Shown here piece by piece: positions 1-8,095 of a stretch of DNA of 64,000 nt (position 1 is the first letter of the stretch; every line of letters begins with the position of its first letter). Source of the DNA: Veillonella tobetsuensis. Lineage in GTDB: Bacteria > Bacillota > Negativicutes > Veillonellales > Veillonellaceae. The notes beneath the pieces were generated by a model, which did not search any database, was not told the DNA's origin, and saw only the letters and a program-made list of their open reading frames with translations. The translations under genes were made by a program, and so were the position numbers. Location of the stretch: contig NZ_BBXI01000002.1 of assembly GCF_001078375.1 (NCBI RefSeq), positions 1 through 64,000 of the forward strand. Reading direction: 5' to 3'.

Positions 1-81
1 ACTTAACTAAAAACATTAAGCAGACATGTGCAACAAATATATATAACTTCTATGTGGTTTTCAGAGTACAAACTCTGACAG

Positions 82-199
82 ATTCAGTGGCGATGGCTAT
101 GAGGATCCACCTGTTCCCATCTCGAACACAGTAGTTAAGCTCATAAACGCCGAAAGTACTTGGCTGGAGACGGCCTGGGAGGATAGGAAGCCGCTGATT
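82..199 (+). rRNA. rrf: 5S ribosomal RNA
   Basis: The stretch carries the conserved 5S features in order: GGATCCACCTG, CCCATCTCGAACACAG, TAGTTAAGC and a closing GGATAGGAAGCCGCTG. The length of about 118 nt fits the family. The preceding 80 bases look like the 23S-5S spacer, so the window probably starts just after a 23S gene. Ends are estimated from family length and may be off by a few bases. Confidence 0.93.
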
Positions 200-207
200 A
201 ACGAAAA

Positions 208-245
208 GAAAAAGGTCTACCTAAAGGTAGGCCTTTTTCTTTTTG
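208..245 (+). terminator. rRNA operon terminator
   Basis: A stem of AAAAAGGTCTACC and GGTAGGCCTTTTT with a TAAA loop and a T-rich tail begins 9 bases after the 5S gene. It is a rho-independent terminator in the expected position. A second short hairpin, GCTAGTC-TTC-GACTAGC, follows at 245-261. Confidence 0.85.
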
Positions 246-510
246 CTAGTCTTCGACTAGCTAAGCCTACTAGAGCCGTCTCCGGCCAAGGTTGTACAAG
301 TATTATCTATGGATAGTAATCTATAGGACGGCGTGGGAAACCTAGGGCAATAGGGCGTAAAGGAGCGCAGCGACGCATACGTCCATTGCATCAGGTTCGA
401 CGAAGCCCTACCATTAGATCCGTGCATTAAAAGACTATTTTAAATACGATCATGGGCGAGTGTGATAGGAAGCCGCGGCTAGTGGTAGGAGGCAAATCAT
501 ATCCATCCAG
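246..510. other. gene-free, palindrome-rich spacer
   Basis: No convincing coding frame lies between the 5S terminator and the pirin gene. The stretch holds nested complementary segments: GCCGTC near 273 against GACGGC near 328, and at 344-410 an outer AGGGC/GCCCT pair with inner GGCAAT/ATTGC and GGGCGT/ACGTCC pairs. It could fold into an extended hairpin. I do not recognise a known RNA family. Confidence 0.4.
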
Positions 511-742
511 TAACGCGGTGCGAAGCACCAATGTTACTGAACCGTACAACTGTTGAGCTTCTTCAAATACTTGTAATTAACCGATACCGCGGTGCGCAGC
601 ACCTATGGTATCGCATCGTAAACTAGTTGAGTAACTTTAAATTTATGTAAATTAACTATAGCTAATCAATTTCGCGGCACACGTCACCAATGGTATTATG
701 GAACCGTAAATTAGTTGAGTAGCTCGAAACTTATGTAAATTA
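511..742 (+). repeat. three degenerate tandem copies of a ~72-bp hairpin unit
   Basis: Units begin near 511, 585 and 670. Each starts with a GCGGTGCG-AAGCACC-type hairpin, followed by a variable ATGGTAT-like segment, then AACCGTA(A/C)A, a TTGAGTA(A/G)CTT-like block and a closing TTATGTAAATTA. The third copy has lost part of its hairpin complement (GCGGCACACGTCACC). There is no open frame across the units. Function is unknown; it may be an intergenic repeat family of the genome. Confidence 0.7.
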
Positions 743-761
743 CTATTCTAATATCCCACTC

Positions 762-789
762 TTGACATATCGAAAAAAATAGATATAAT
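762..789 (+). promoter_or_regulatory. consensus sigma-70 promoter for the pirin gene
   Basis: A perfect TTGACA at 762-767 and a perfect TATAAT at 784-789 are separated by 16 bp. The start point would be near 796, leaving a leader of about 70 nt before the pirin start codon. Confidence 0.8.
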
Positions 790-864
790 AGTGTTAAGAT
801 ATATGAGTAACTATTCATATATAATACAACTATTATGAATCCTGTTCGATTAAGAGGTGATAGA

Positions 865-1755
865 ATGAATCCTGTAAGAACAATTGAAAGAATTATTAAA
901 GCTCCTGATATTCATTGGGTAGGCACTGGATTTAGAGTACGTCAGTACTTCCCTGATGGCGATGAGTCACCTATGCTTGATCGTATGTCTCCATTTTTAT
1001 TACTTGACTATAACGAGCCATATTATTTCGAGGCCAGTCCTTTTGATACAGGTGACACTCCACATCCCCATAAAGGCTTTGAAACGGTAACATTTTCTTT
1101 TTCCGGCTCCATTGAACATAAAGATGCAGCTGGTAATAGTGGTGTTATTCATTCTGGTGATGTGCAATGGATGACTGCAGCTAGTGGTGTTTTGCACAAA
1201 GAATTTCATGAAAAAGAATATGCAAAGCGGGGACGTTTGTTCCATGCTTTACAATTATGGATAAATCTACCTGAACGTCATAAAAACGATACACCTGCAT
1301 ATCAATATATACCTGCTACCACAATGGGGCGGTATCAATCTCTTGATGAAACAATCGATGCCATCGTTTACACCGGTGCTTTCAGACATATAACAGGTCC
1401 TGCTAAATCCCATACACCGATGAATATTTACAAATTAAAACTTCAACCTAATTCATGGATCTCTATTTCTGAGAATATGACTTGGAATACAGGCTTTCTT
1501 GTGATTAATGGTACAGGTAGTGCCAATGGTGAAAGCATAGAATCTGGAGACTTTGTACTTTTCAACAATGATGGAGAGCGCTTTGAGGTAGAGTCTGGTG
1601 ATGAAGGTCTTGAAATCTTCGTTCTCGCTGGAGAACCACTCAATGAACCCGTGGTAAAACAAGGGCCATATGTTATGACAAATAAAACAGAGCTTCTCCT
1701 CGCTTATGGGGAATACATAAACGGTAAATTTGGCCGCGAAGAAGCTATTATGTAA
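865..1755 (+). CDS. pirin family protein
   Basis: This 296-residue protein is a pirin, a two-domain cupin that usually binds iron through histidines; some relatives show quercetinase activity or act as redox-responsive cofactors. The metal-site motif HPHKGFETVTF and the downstream HSGDVQWMTAASGVLHKE block are clear in the N-terminal cupin. The start at 865 was chosen because AGAGGTGA lies just upstream; an in-frame ATG at 835 has no ribosome site and would add a peptide that itself begins MNPVR. It stands alone between a consensus promoter and a strong terminator. The cellular substrate cannot be told from sequence. Confidence 0.9.
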   Translation: MNPVRTIERIIKAPDIHWVGTGFRVRQYFPDGDESPMLDRMSPFLLLDYNEPYYFEASPFDTGDTPHPHKGFETVTFSFSGSIEHKDAAGNSGVIHSGDVQWMTAASGVLHKEFHEKEYAKRGRLFHALQLWINLPERHKNDTPAYQYIPATTMGRYQSLDETIDAIVYTGAFRHITGPAKSHTPMNIYKLKLQPNSWISISENMTWNTGFLVINGTGSANGESIESGDFVLFNNDGERFEVESGDEGLEIFVLAGEPLNEPVVKQGPYVMTNKTELLLAYGEYINGKFGREEAIM

Positions 1756-1758
1756 TAT

Positions 1759-1798
1759 AACACCCTGATGTATAATGGCGTACATCAGGGTGTTTCTT
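1759..1798 (+). terminator. terminator after the pirin gene
   Basis: AACACCCTGATGTA and TACATCAGGGTGTT form a 14-bp perfect stem around an 8-base loop, followed by a short T-rich tail. Confidence 0.85.
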
Positions 1799-1842
1799 GT
1801 AAGTAATGTATCCTGAGACACATTGTTTTATATTGATTATGG

Positions 1843-1848
1843 TATAAT
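1843..1848 (+). promoter_or_regulatory. -10 box before the CGGC gene
   Basis: A perfect TATAAT lies about 30 bases before the CGGC gene start codon. No good -35 box is visible at the expected distance, so this promoter may be weak or activator-dependent. Confidence 0.5.
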
Positions 1849-1879
1849 TATTGCGTACAATGTTTTGACAGGAGGTTTT

Positions 1880-2236
1880 ATGTCTAAAAAAATTGCGGTC
1901 CTCGTGAATGAGGATACAATGCAGCGCTGTTCTTGTGGCGGTTGTTTGAAAGCATTTATGAATAAAGCGGATTCCTTTGAGCGTTATGCAGATGAGGATA
2001 TTGAGTTGGTAGGTTTCACCCATAGTGGTGGCGATCTAGCCAAGAAAATTGAGTCTTTCAAGAAAAAAGGTGTTACTACGGTACATCTTTCTACATGTAC
2101 GCGTGGTAAGAATGAAAATTATGAAAGCATAGCCCAACAATGTGCAGAGGCTGGCTTTGATGTGGTTGGTTACACGCATGGTTCTGAAGTATCAAAAGAA
2201 GGTAAAGTTGCAATAGAATTGAATGCTAAAAATTAA
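1880..2236 (+). CDS. CGGC domain-containing protein
   Basis: This 118-residue soluble protein matches the small CGGC-domain family, named for its invariant cysteine motif, here CSCGGCLKAF at about residues 14-23. The family is thought to bind metal, but its biochemical role is not established. A second conserved-looking cysteine lies in HLSTCTRGKN near residue 74. The start at 1880 has GGAGGT immediately upstream; the longer frame from 1823 would read through the -10 box and lacks a ribosome site. It lies 40 bases before the M48 peptidase gene on the same strand and could be co-transcribed with it. Confidence 0.85.
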   Translation: MSKKIAVLVNEDTMQRCSCGGCLKAFMNKADSFERYADEDIELVGFTHSGGDLAKKIESFKKKGVTTVHLSTCTRGKNENYESIAQQCAEAGFDVVGYTHGSEVSKEGKVAIELNAKN

Positions 2237-2276
2237 TTGCTTCTACTTCGATTGAGAGAGAATGAGAGGATACAAT

Positions 2277-3398
2277 ATGAATAAGAAATTTAAATCTACT
2301 ATGTTAGCCGCTGTTATGGGGCTTTCACTAACGACAGCTACTGTTGTACCTGCAACAGTGGAGGCTGCAGGGGCCGTAGAAACATTGGCAGGTGGCGCTT
2401 TAGCTTTTGCGTATGTATCGACTGCGGTTAATAAAATGGATAATTCTGCGGAAGGGCAGGCTGAAAGTTTAGCTCGTGCTAAGTCTCAAACGGGGTATTT
2501 AGAGGATAGTGCGGCGCAAGCACGTGTTGAACGTATCATGAAAACCTTGGTGGCAACGCCTAGCGTAAAGCGTTCTTATGTGGTGTATGCAAACCCTAGT
2601 GACGAGTTTAATGCTTTTGCTACAATTGGTCGTGTTATGTCTGTCAATCAAGGGGCCTTAGAGCTTTTGGATGACGATGAATTAGCATACGTTATGGCCC
2701 ATGAAATTGCGCATGGTGAGCACAAGGACATCGTTAATGGCCTTAAGAAACAAGTAAGTCTATCTACGGCTGTAAGCCTTGCTGGTAGTGGTGATGTAGG
2801 TATTTTATCTAATATTGCTGGCAATTACATGGCGAACCAAGTATTTACGATGAGCCAAGAGAAAAAAGCGGATGAATTGGGTTTTCAAATTCTCAGTGAA
2901 TCCCCGTATAACGTAGGTGGTGCGGCTGCTTCTATGGCAGTTCTTCGCAACAAATATGGCGATTTGTATCGTGAAGGTTTGAATCAAGTATTTACCCCTA
3001 ATAATCATCCTAAGACGAGCAGTCGTGTGAAGGACAATATTGATCGCATGTATACCTATTCCGGTAATCACGTAAACGTCGATAATGGAGCTGTGTTTGT
3101 AAATGATGTGAATATCTATAGCCCTGCCAATAGCGGTCGTTATACAGGTGAAGAACGGGCTTATTTCATGGCTGGTAAATTGGCTCGCTTGTATCATAAT
3201 GGTCAAATTCAGCCGGGCAGTGCTTCTTACACAGGTCCTACTGTAACCGTAGCAGGTCAATCTATCGTGACCACACCGAATGCGGATGTGGCGCTCATGG
3301 TGGCGACAAATTTAAATAACTCGTTTGTGAAAGCCGCAGGCCCAGCGAAAGGGAAACAGGCAGCAAAACCAAGTAAGAAAAAATCTAGTAAAAAATAA
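2277..3398 (+). CDS. exported M48 family zinc metallopeptidase
   Basis: The protein has 373 residues. Residues 1-30 are a signal peptide (KKFK, hydrophobic core, cleavage near VEA-AG). The zinc site is HEIAH at residues 142-146, followed by the third-ligand region EKKADE at about 195-200, as in M48 (Ste24/HtpX-type) peptidases. The architecture is closest to the periplasmic BepA/LoiP-like members involved in envelope protein quality control, but no TPR region is evident. The C-terminus is lysine-rich (residues ~355-373). The start at 2277 is preceded by GAGAGGA. The substrate is unknown. Confidence 0.88.
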   Translation: MNKKFKSTMLAAVMGLSLTTATVVPATVEAAGAVETLAGGALAFAYVSTAVNKMDNSAEGQAESLARAKSQTGYLEDSAAQARVERIMKTLVATPSVKRSYVVYANPSDEFNAFATIGRVMSVNQGALELLDDDELAYVMAHEIAHGEHKDIVNGLKKQVSLSTAVSLAGSGDVGILSNIAGNYMANQVFTMSQEKKADELGFQILSESPYNVGGAAASMAVLRNKYGDLYREGLNQVFTPNNHPKTSSRVKDNIDRMYTYSGNHVNVDNGAVFVNDVNIYSPANSGRYTGEERAYFMAGKLARLYHNGQIQPGSASYTGPTVTVAGQSIVTTPNADVALMVATNLNNSFVKAAGPAKGKQAAKPSKKKSSKK

Positions 3399-3461
3399 TT
3401 CGTATTTTTACTAAAGAATAATTTGTACTTTTATTAAATAATAATTTGTACTTTTACTAAG
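3394..3461 (+). repeat. three tandem 23-bp A/T-rich repeats
   Basis: The unit AATAATTTGTACTTTTACTAA occurs at 3394-3416, 3417-3439 and 3440-3461 with few changes. The first copy overlaps the stop codon of the metallopeptidase gene. The array fills most of the gap to the next gene and contains no terminator hairpin. Confidence 0.85.
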
Positions 3462-3504
3462 AAAATCGTATAAGTCGTAAGTGATATACGGAGAGAGACT
3501 ACTT

Positions 3505-4566
3505 ATGTTTAAAAAATGGGTTCTGTTACCTTATGTAGTGCTTGGAATTTGTCTTGCTATCGGCCTACTTATTGGGATGGCCCCAGATTTACTAGGTGAT
3601 GTCATACCTAGGCATGGCGTGATAGGCCGTATGTTAGCCTCTGCTAATCAGCGGAAAATAGAGGATAGCCAACATACTGTGATGGTGGTACCCGATTACG
3701 TGCGCCGTGTTGTCACATTGGGGGCAGGGACTGTTGACTTGGTTAGTGTGGCCGGCGAACCTTATATTGTGGCCACCGATGGATCTCCTTATAGCTCTGG
3801 TGCTGTTATAAACGGCCGTGTGCAGCCTACAGTGGAATCTATACAATCTTATGAACCGGATGTAGTAGTGGCACCGGACACGACGCCGCCAGGCTTAGTG
3901 GCATCGTTGCGTGCTGCAGGTATTCCCGTGTTTATTTACACCATGAAAGATAGCCTGAAGGATATAAGCCTTAATACGAAGCAAGTGGCTAAGCTATTTA
4001 ATAGTACAAGTGCAGAATCTTCGATTAATAGTTCTGTTATGAATGTCAAAAAACAGGTGGAGCCTCATAAAAATGATGTGAAACCGGTGATTGTATTATA
4101 TAATCCGACGCATGGTTTGTATCGTTCAGGTGTACTTCGGGATATGATTGAAATGATTCATGGCATCGATGGTGCAGGAAACTTGAAAATCATAGAGCGT
4201 GGTAAGGATCCTAATGTTCTATCTGATGTTTGGGACTATCGGGCGAGCAGCCCTACTTTCAACATGCAAGAAAACATGGGGACAAAAGTTGATTTAATTC
4301 GCATCAATCCAGATGTTATTTTTGTACCAACGCGATATATTGATAAATTGCCTGACTATAAAGAAGATCTTAATGCGGTTATTAAGGATCCTGAGTTACA
4401 AAATGTGACGGCCATTAAAAAGGGGCATGTATATCCTATTCATGAAATGCATATAATGAGTTATTCGTCATGGATGTACTTTGGGATGCAACAAATGTCG
4501 AAATGGCTATATGGCGATTGGTCGTATGATAATTTTGTAAAATACCAAAGCGTGCCGGCGAATTAA
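3505..4566 (+). CDS. membrane-anchored periplasmic binding protein, BtuF/TroA-like
   Basis: This 353-residue protein has the fold signature of class III (helical-backbone) binding proteins that serve FecCD-type ABC importers for cobalamin, haem and siderophores: a first lobe RRVVTLGAGTVDLVSVAGEP, the block SYEPDVVVAPD, and a late DLIRINPDVIFVPTRY segment. Residues 4-24 form a hydrophobic helix without a lipobox cysteine, so it is probably tethered to the inner membrane. The start at 3505 follows GGAGAGA; a GTG at 3481 is less likely. No permease or ATPase is adjacent. It is paired with a similar gene at 4678, and the two importers downstream are its likely partners. Confidence 0.8.
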   Translation: MFKKWVLLPYVVLGICLAIGLLIGMAPDLLGDVIPRHGVIGRMLASANQRKIEDSQHTVMVVPDYVRRVVTLGAGTVDLVSVAGEPYIVATDGSPYSSGAVINGRVQPTVESIQSYEPDVVVAPDTTPPGLVASLRAAGIPVFIYTMKDSLKDISLNTKQVAKLFNSTSAESSINSSVMNVKKQVEPHKNDVKPVIVLYNPTHGLYRSGVLRDMIEMIHGIDGAGNLKIIERGKDPNVLSDVWDYRASSPTFNMQENMGTKVDLIRINPDVIFVPTRYIDKLPDYKEDLNAVIKDPELQNVTAIKKGHVYPIHEMHIMSYSSWMYFGMQQMSKWLYGDWSYDNFVKYQSVPAN

Positions 4567-4677
4567 CGATATAAGTCATATGCCGCCGTTGATAGTTTAT
4601 AGTGCATACATCATAACGGTGAGTAGAGCATTACAAAGAGTACATCATATCATTTTGAAAGCATAGGAGGAGAGCTT

Positions 4678-5628
4678 GTGCAACTACGACGTTTAATGAT
4701 TTTTTTAACCATTTGTATTGTGGGCCTAGTGATAGCAGCACTTGGTATGTACCATTCTTGGCAGGATTTTAAGAGTGGTGGTATTTGGGGACTATTGACC
4801 TCAAAAGGTCATTACTCCATGGTGGATGGTACGAGTGAGACCGTCATGCTAGACCATAAGGCGGAGCGTATCGTTGCAGTAGGACCTAATGCTGCGGATT
4901 TGGTGAGTGAACTAGCCGGTGATTCCGTCGTGGCTAGCACAGAGGCGCCGTACCAAGTTACCAATACTGTTAAGCAACGGGTGGCACCTAATGTAAATGC
5001 CATTGCTGCATTAAAACCAGATATTGTTATCATTGAAGATGCGAATGAATCGACAGAACTAGTTCGGCCTTTGCGGGATAAGGGCATCAAGGTAGCCTTG
5101 CTTAGAGCGCCTGAGACTGTGAAAGACGTAGAAGACCAAACTCGAAATGTAGGGCGATTACTAGGTAGAAAAGATAAGGCTGAAAGCCTCATCGGTACAA
5201 TGATGAACTACATTCGCGATACAGAATCACTTCGCTTTGCGCGTCGTGATGAACCGAAGAAGACCGTTGCTGTGTATAACCAAAATGGTTTGTATGGCAA
5301 ATCAAAGATCTTAGTTGCCGATATGCTTAACTATGTAGTGGTAGACAATGCAGCCATTAAATCGGGTGTAAGATTAACTGACTATGGCACAAAGGCGGAC
5401 CTCATCAAGGCGGATCCTGATGTTATTATCGTGCCGATGGATACACGGGCACCCGACTATAATCGAGATGCAGTTTATGCAAGCTATTATAATGATCCAG
5501 CGCTAGCAAATCTCAAGGCCATAAAGAATAAAAAGATTGCCATCGTATCTAATGAATCAATGCTAGCTAAGACCTACCATGTAGGTCGAGGCATCTATAG
5601 CATGGCTCAAGTGGTGTACGAGCGTTAA
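4678..5628 (+). CDS. membrane-anchored periplasmic binding protein, BtuF/TroA-like
   Basis: This 316-residue protein is a divergent paralogue of the preceding one. It keeps the class III binding-protein layout: AERIVAVGPNAADLVSELAGD, ALKPDIVIIED, and ADLIKADPDVIIVPMD. Residues 7-24 form an uncleaved-looking hydrophobic anchor with no lipobox. The start is GTG at 4678 with AGGAGGAG ending 6 bases upstream. As with its neighbour, no transporter genes are adjacent, so it may feed the FecCD-type importers further downstream. The ligand cannot be read from sequence. Confidence 0.8.
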   Translation: MQLRRLMIFLTICIVGLVIAALGMYHSWQDFKSGGIWGLLTSKGHYSMVDGTSETVMLDHKAERIVAVGPNAADLVSELAGDSVVASTEAPYQVTNTVKQRVAPNVNAIAALKPDIVIIEDANESTELVRPLRDKGIKVALLRAPETVKDVEDQTRNVGRLLGRKDKAESLIGTMMNYIRDTESLRFARRDEPKKTVAVYNQNGLYGKSKILVADMLNYVVVDNAAIKSGVRLTDYGTKADLIKADPDVIIVPMDTRAPDYNRDAVYASYYNDPALANLKAIKNKKIAIVSNESMLAKTYHVGRGIYSMAQVVYER

Positions 5629-5868
5629 ATGGGTGCGAATGTAAAATTGATATGAGCGTTACATTGGTACGTGCGTTATATTATGTAATGAGGACGAGTG
5701 ATTCATCCTCTGTAAGCCTTGTTATATTTATGGAGATGAGTATAATCATGCTTGGTTTCATAAAGCTATAAAAAATATTCATAACTCAAAATGAAGAGAA
5801 TAAATATGTATTTAGGCGCACTCCGATAACAATATATAATAAGCTTTGATAATACTGATAAATACTGG

Positions 5869-5910
5869 AAAAGCAGTCTGTAGGAATAAGTTCTATAGAC
5901 TGCTTTTTTA
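5869..5910 (+). terminator. terminator upstream of exbB
   Basis: AAAAGCAGTCTGTAG pairs with (C)TATAGACTGCTTTTTT across a 9-base loop. The long T-run marks it as rho-independent. It probably ends transcripts from the binding-protein genes. Confidence 0.75.
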
Positions 5911-6033
5911 CATATTCACAAGGTTAATGAATGTAATTTTTTTGGAGTATAATTATTGTTTTTCTTGAATAGAAATATGTCTATATAGAATGGAAAAAAT
6001 CGTTATATATACAATAAAATACATTCAATATAA

Positions 6034-6050
6034 ATACCCATACAGGGTAT
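6034..6050. promoter_or_regulatory. ATACCC-N5-GGGTAT inverted repeat, candidate metal-repressor operator
   Basis: ATACCCATACAGGGTAT has 6-bp perfect arms about 150 bases before exbB. The same arms occur at 38557-38572 before the Nik-type transporter. The design (TAC, C-tract, G-tract, GTA) resembles CsoR/RcnR-family operators, which is an inference from motif shape only. Confidence 0.5.
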
Positions 6051-6099
6051 AGGTTTATTGTATTAGCTATGGCTTTATGGAATAATAAACTAATTGAAG

Positions 6100-6123
6100 A
6101 TTAATCGTAATTTATCGATTAAT
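6100..6123. promoter_or_regulatory. 8-bp inverted repeat upstream of exbB
   Basis: ATTAATCG and CGATTAAT are perfect complements separated by 8 bp, about 75 bases before exbB. The spacing is suitable for a dimeric repressor. It does not match the Fur consensus closely enough to name. Confidence 0.45.
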
Positions 6124-6198
6124 GATTAACTTATTGGTGTGTAACACTTGTTAGCGTATAAGTTATTACTGTAAATCTTAAAATGCATGGAGGTTATT

Positions 6199-6810
6199 AT
6201 GGAGTATGCAATTCATCTTTTTAACGCCGGTGGCGTAGTCATGTATCCGCTAGTTTTATTTATGTTGGCAGCATGTACGATTTTATTTGAGCGAATTCGT
6301 ATGTATCGTCGCATTGACAGTGAAATTCAACAATTGTCGTCTAGCATTGAAGCAGGTCGTAATGCGAATGATTGGATTGCATTAGAACAAGCGATTAAGA
6401 ATAATGATGATGCACTTAGTCAATTTGTAACACCAATTGTAGATTCCGTATATAATTTTGAAGGCTTGGAAAACCGTCTTCATGATGTAGTTGGTTTCAT
6501 GGATGAAAGACTAAAACGCGGCTTACACTGGCTTAGCATGATGGTTACAATGGCTCCTTTACTTGGCCTATTGGGTACAGTAGTGGGTATGATTCGTTCT
6601 TTTGCTGCCGTTGGTGGCGATATCGGGGCGCCTACAGTTATTACTGGTGGTGTATCTGAAGCATTGATTGCCACTGCTACAGGGCTTTCAGTAGCCATCG
6701 TAGCATTAGCCATCCACAGCTGGTGCACAGATAAGGTTAACTATGATATTGCAAAATTGGAGCAACGCTTAGGTTCTATTTTGGATTTATATATTAGGAG
6801 TCAACGATGA
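6199..6810 (+). CDS. exbB: MotA/TolQ/ExbB family proton channel
   Basis: The protein has 203 residues and three membrane helices: about 13-30, 108-135 and 155-178. The conserved loop between the last two, LGLLGTVVGMIRSFAAV, is the ExbB/TolQ signature. ExbB forms the inner-membrane proton channel that energises TonB. The start at 6199 follows GGAGG at 6189-6193; the ATG at 6187 overlaps that ribosome site. It overlaps exbD by four bases (ATGA) and is followed by tonB, so the three form one translationally coupled unit that powers the receptors downstream. Confidence 0.93.
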   Translation: MEYAIHLFNAGGVVMYPLVLFMLAACTILFERIRMYRRIDSEIQQLSSSIEAGRNANDWIALEQAIKNNDDALSQFVTPIVDSVYNFEGLENRLHDVVGFMDERLKRGLHWLSMMVTMAPLLGLLGTVVGMIRSFAAVGGDIGAPTVITGGVSEALIATATGLSVAIVALAIHSWCTDKVNYDIAKLEQRLGSILDLYIRSQR

Positions 6811-7211
6811 AACGTAGTTCAGTAGGGATACAAAAAGAACCTACCATCATGATTATACCTATGATAGATATCGTTTTTTTCTTGCTCGTATTTTTCATGA
6901 TGAGTACGTTGTATATGAATACTGAGGAACAAATTCCTCTTAACTTACCAAAGGCATCTGCATCGACAGCAAAAACGATTGAGCCTATTACTATTTCTTT
7001 AACAGCTACCCATAAGATGTATCTGAATGAACGTGAAATCTCACCAGATCAATTGGGTGCTGAAATTCAAGGCATCGTTACGAAAGAGCCACAACAAGCT
7101 TTTATCGTCCGTGCATCTGAAGATATTGCGTATAAGGATGTTATTAGCATTTTGGATAATCTAAAGATGAGTGGTGCTCGATTTGTCAGCGTAGCGACAG
7201 AACGGAAGTGA
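6807..7211 (+). CDS. exbD: ExbD/TolR family biopolymer transport protein
   Basis: The protein has 134 residues with a single N-terminal membrane helix at about 15-35 (MIDIVFFLLVFFMM). The aspartate in PMIDIVFFLL is the proton-carrying residue of the ExbD family. The periplasmic part ends in a short conserved domain (YKDVISILDNLKMSGARFVSVATE). The gene begins inside the exbB stop codon and ends 4 bases before tonB. Confidence 0.92.
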   Translation: MKRSSVGIQKEPTIMIIPMIDIVFFLLVFFMMSTLYMNTEEQIPLNLPKASASTAKTIEPITISLTATHKMYLNEREISPDQLGAEIQGIVTKEPQQAFIVRASEDIAYKDVISILDNLKMSGARFVSVATERK

Positions 7212-7215
7212 TTAT

Positions 7216-7959
7216 ATGGTGAGTAAACGATATGGCATTCCTTTTATAGCTGCATTGGTGGTCAATTTAGCATACTGGGGTGTTGTAGGCGATTGGTTCG
7301 GCCATTTAAAACCACCAGAAACGCCAAAGAAAGATTTGGTCATCAATCTTGACATGGTGCAACCAGAACCTCCTGAGCAGGAGAAGAAACAGCAAGAGAA
7401 AATTGTCTCTGATGATAAAGAAAATGCTGCGGGCGGTAAGTCGGGTAGTGTATTGCCTGATTTATCTGGTAAACCGACACCTGGTTTAAAAGACCTTAAC
7501 CCCTACTTAGGCGGCAATGAAACAGCTAGTGTAAACCTAAAAGGGAATACGGATAACCCGTTAGGCATACCTGGTAGCGGTGATGTTAAGGGTCCAGGCG
7601 GTGGCCCTATTGGTAATGGTGGTACTGGTGAAGAAGGCGAGGGCACAAAAAGTGGAAACCCTGGCACTAGTGAAATAGAAGGTTCAGGCTATTTTGATGC
7701 TTCTGGGTATATTGCTAGTTTAGAGGCTAATAAAGTGATGCCACAACAGGCTGTACGTCGAGGTATTACAGGTGCAGTTCATCTTATGGTTCATTTTGAT
7801 GGCGAAGGTAATTTTGTAGATGCTGAAATTACACAAAGTAGTGGCTCTAGTATCCTTGATAATGCAGCATATTCACTTGCGGCTAGTTCCGGTGGTGCGG
7901 TAAATACAACAGGGGAACCTAAATCAGAACCTGTTATTATAACCTATAACCTAGAATAA
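7216..7959 (+). CDS. tonB: TonB-like energy transducer
   Basis: This 247-residue protein has an N-terminal anchor helix (residues ~8-25), a proline/glutamate/lysine stretch (PKKDL to QQEKI, ~35-72), a glycine-rich linker (~75-155) and a C-terminal TonB domain with VRRGITGAVHLMVHFDGEGNF and the closing DNAAYSLAASSG. TonB spans the periplasm and contacts the TonB boxes of outer-membrane receptors. The linker is mostly glycine-rich and less proline-rich than in E. coli TonB. Position after exbB-exbD supports the assignment. Confidence 0.88.
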   Translation: MVSKRYGIPFIAALVVNLAYWGVVGDWFGHLKPPETPKKDLVINLDMVQPEPPEQEKKQQEKIVSDDKENAAGGKSGSVLPDLSGKPTPGLKDLNPYLGGNETASVNLKGNTDNPLGIPGSGDVKGPGGGPIGNGGTGEEGEGTKSGNPGTSEIEGSGYFDASGYIASLEANKVMPQQAVRRGITGAVHLMVHFDGEGNFVDAEITQSSGSSILDNAAYSLAASSGGAVNTTGEPKSEPVIITYNLE

Positions 7960-8095
7960 GTAAGAGAGATAAGTGTATATAAGTCTAACAAGTATTAGCT
8001 TTCAAAAAGTGTGTGTGAATTAATCATGTGTTTATAATCTATGGAAATTAGAGGTATCCGTAGTTTATATAGTTATACGTGTGTATGGAGGGAAT

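Larger units (their letters stand above)
5629..6198. other. 570-bp regulatory gap before exbB
   Basis: No coding frame is supported here. It holds a small hairpin (GAGGA/TCCTC near 5690-5712), a terminator at 5869-5910, a G-tract inverted repeat at 6034-6050 and a second inverted repeat at 6100-6123. It separates the two anchored binding proteins from the exbB-exbD-tonB genes. Confidence 0.6.

Noticed and set aside
246-410. tRNA gene after the 5S rRNA
   Set aside because: No cloverleaf with T-loop GTTCRA and acceptor stem could be formed from the palindromic segments.
5629-6198. Cobalamin riboswitch before the uptake genes
   Set aside because: No B12-box-like sequence or matching fold could be seen here or before the other receptors.
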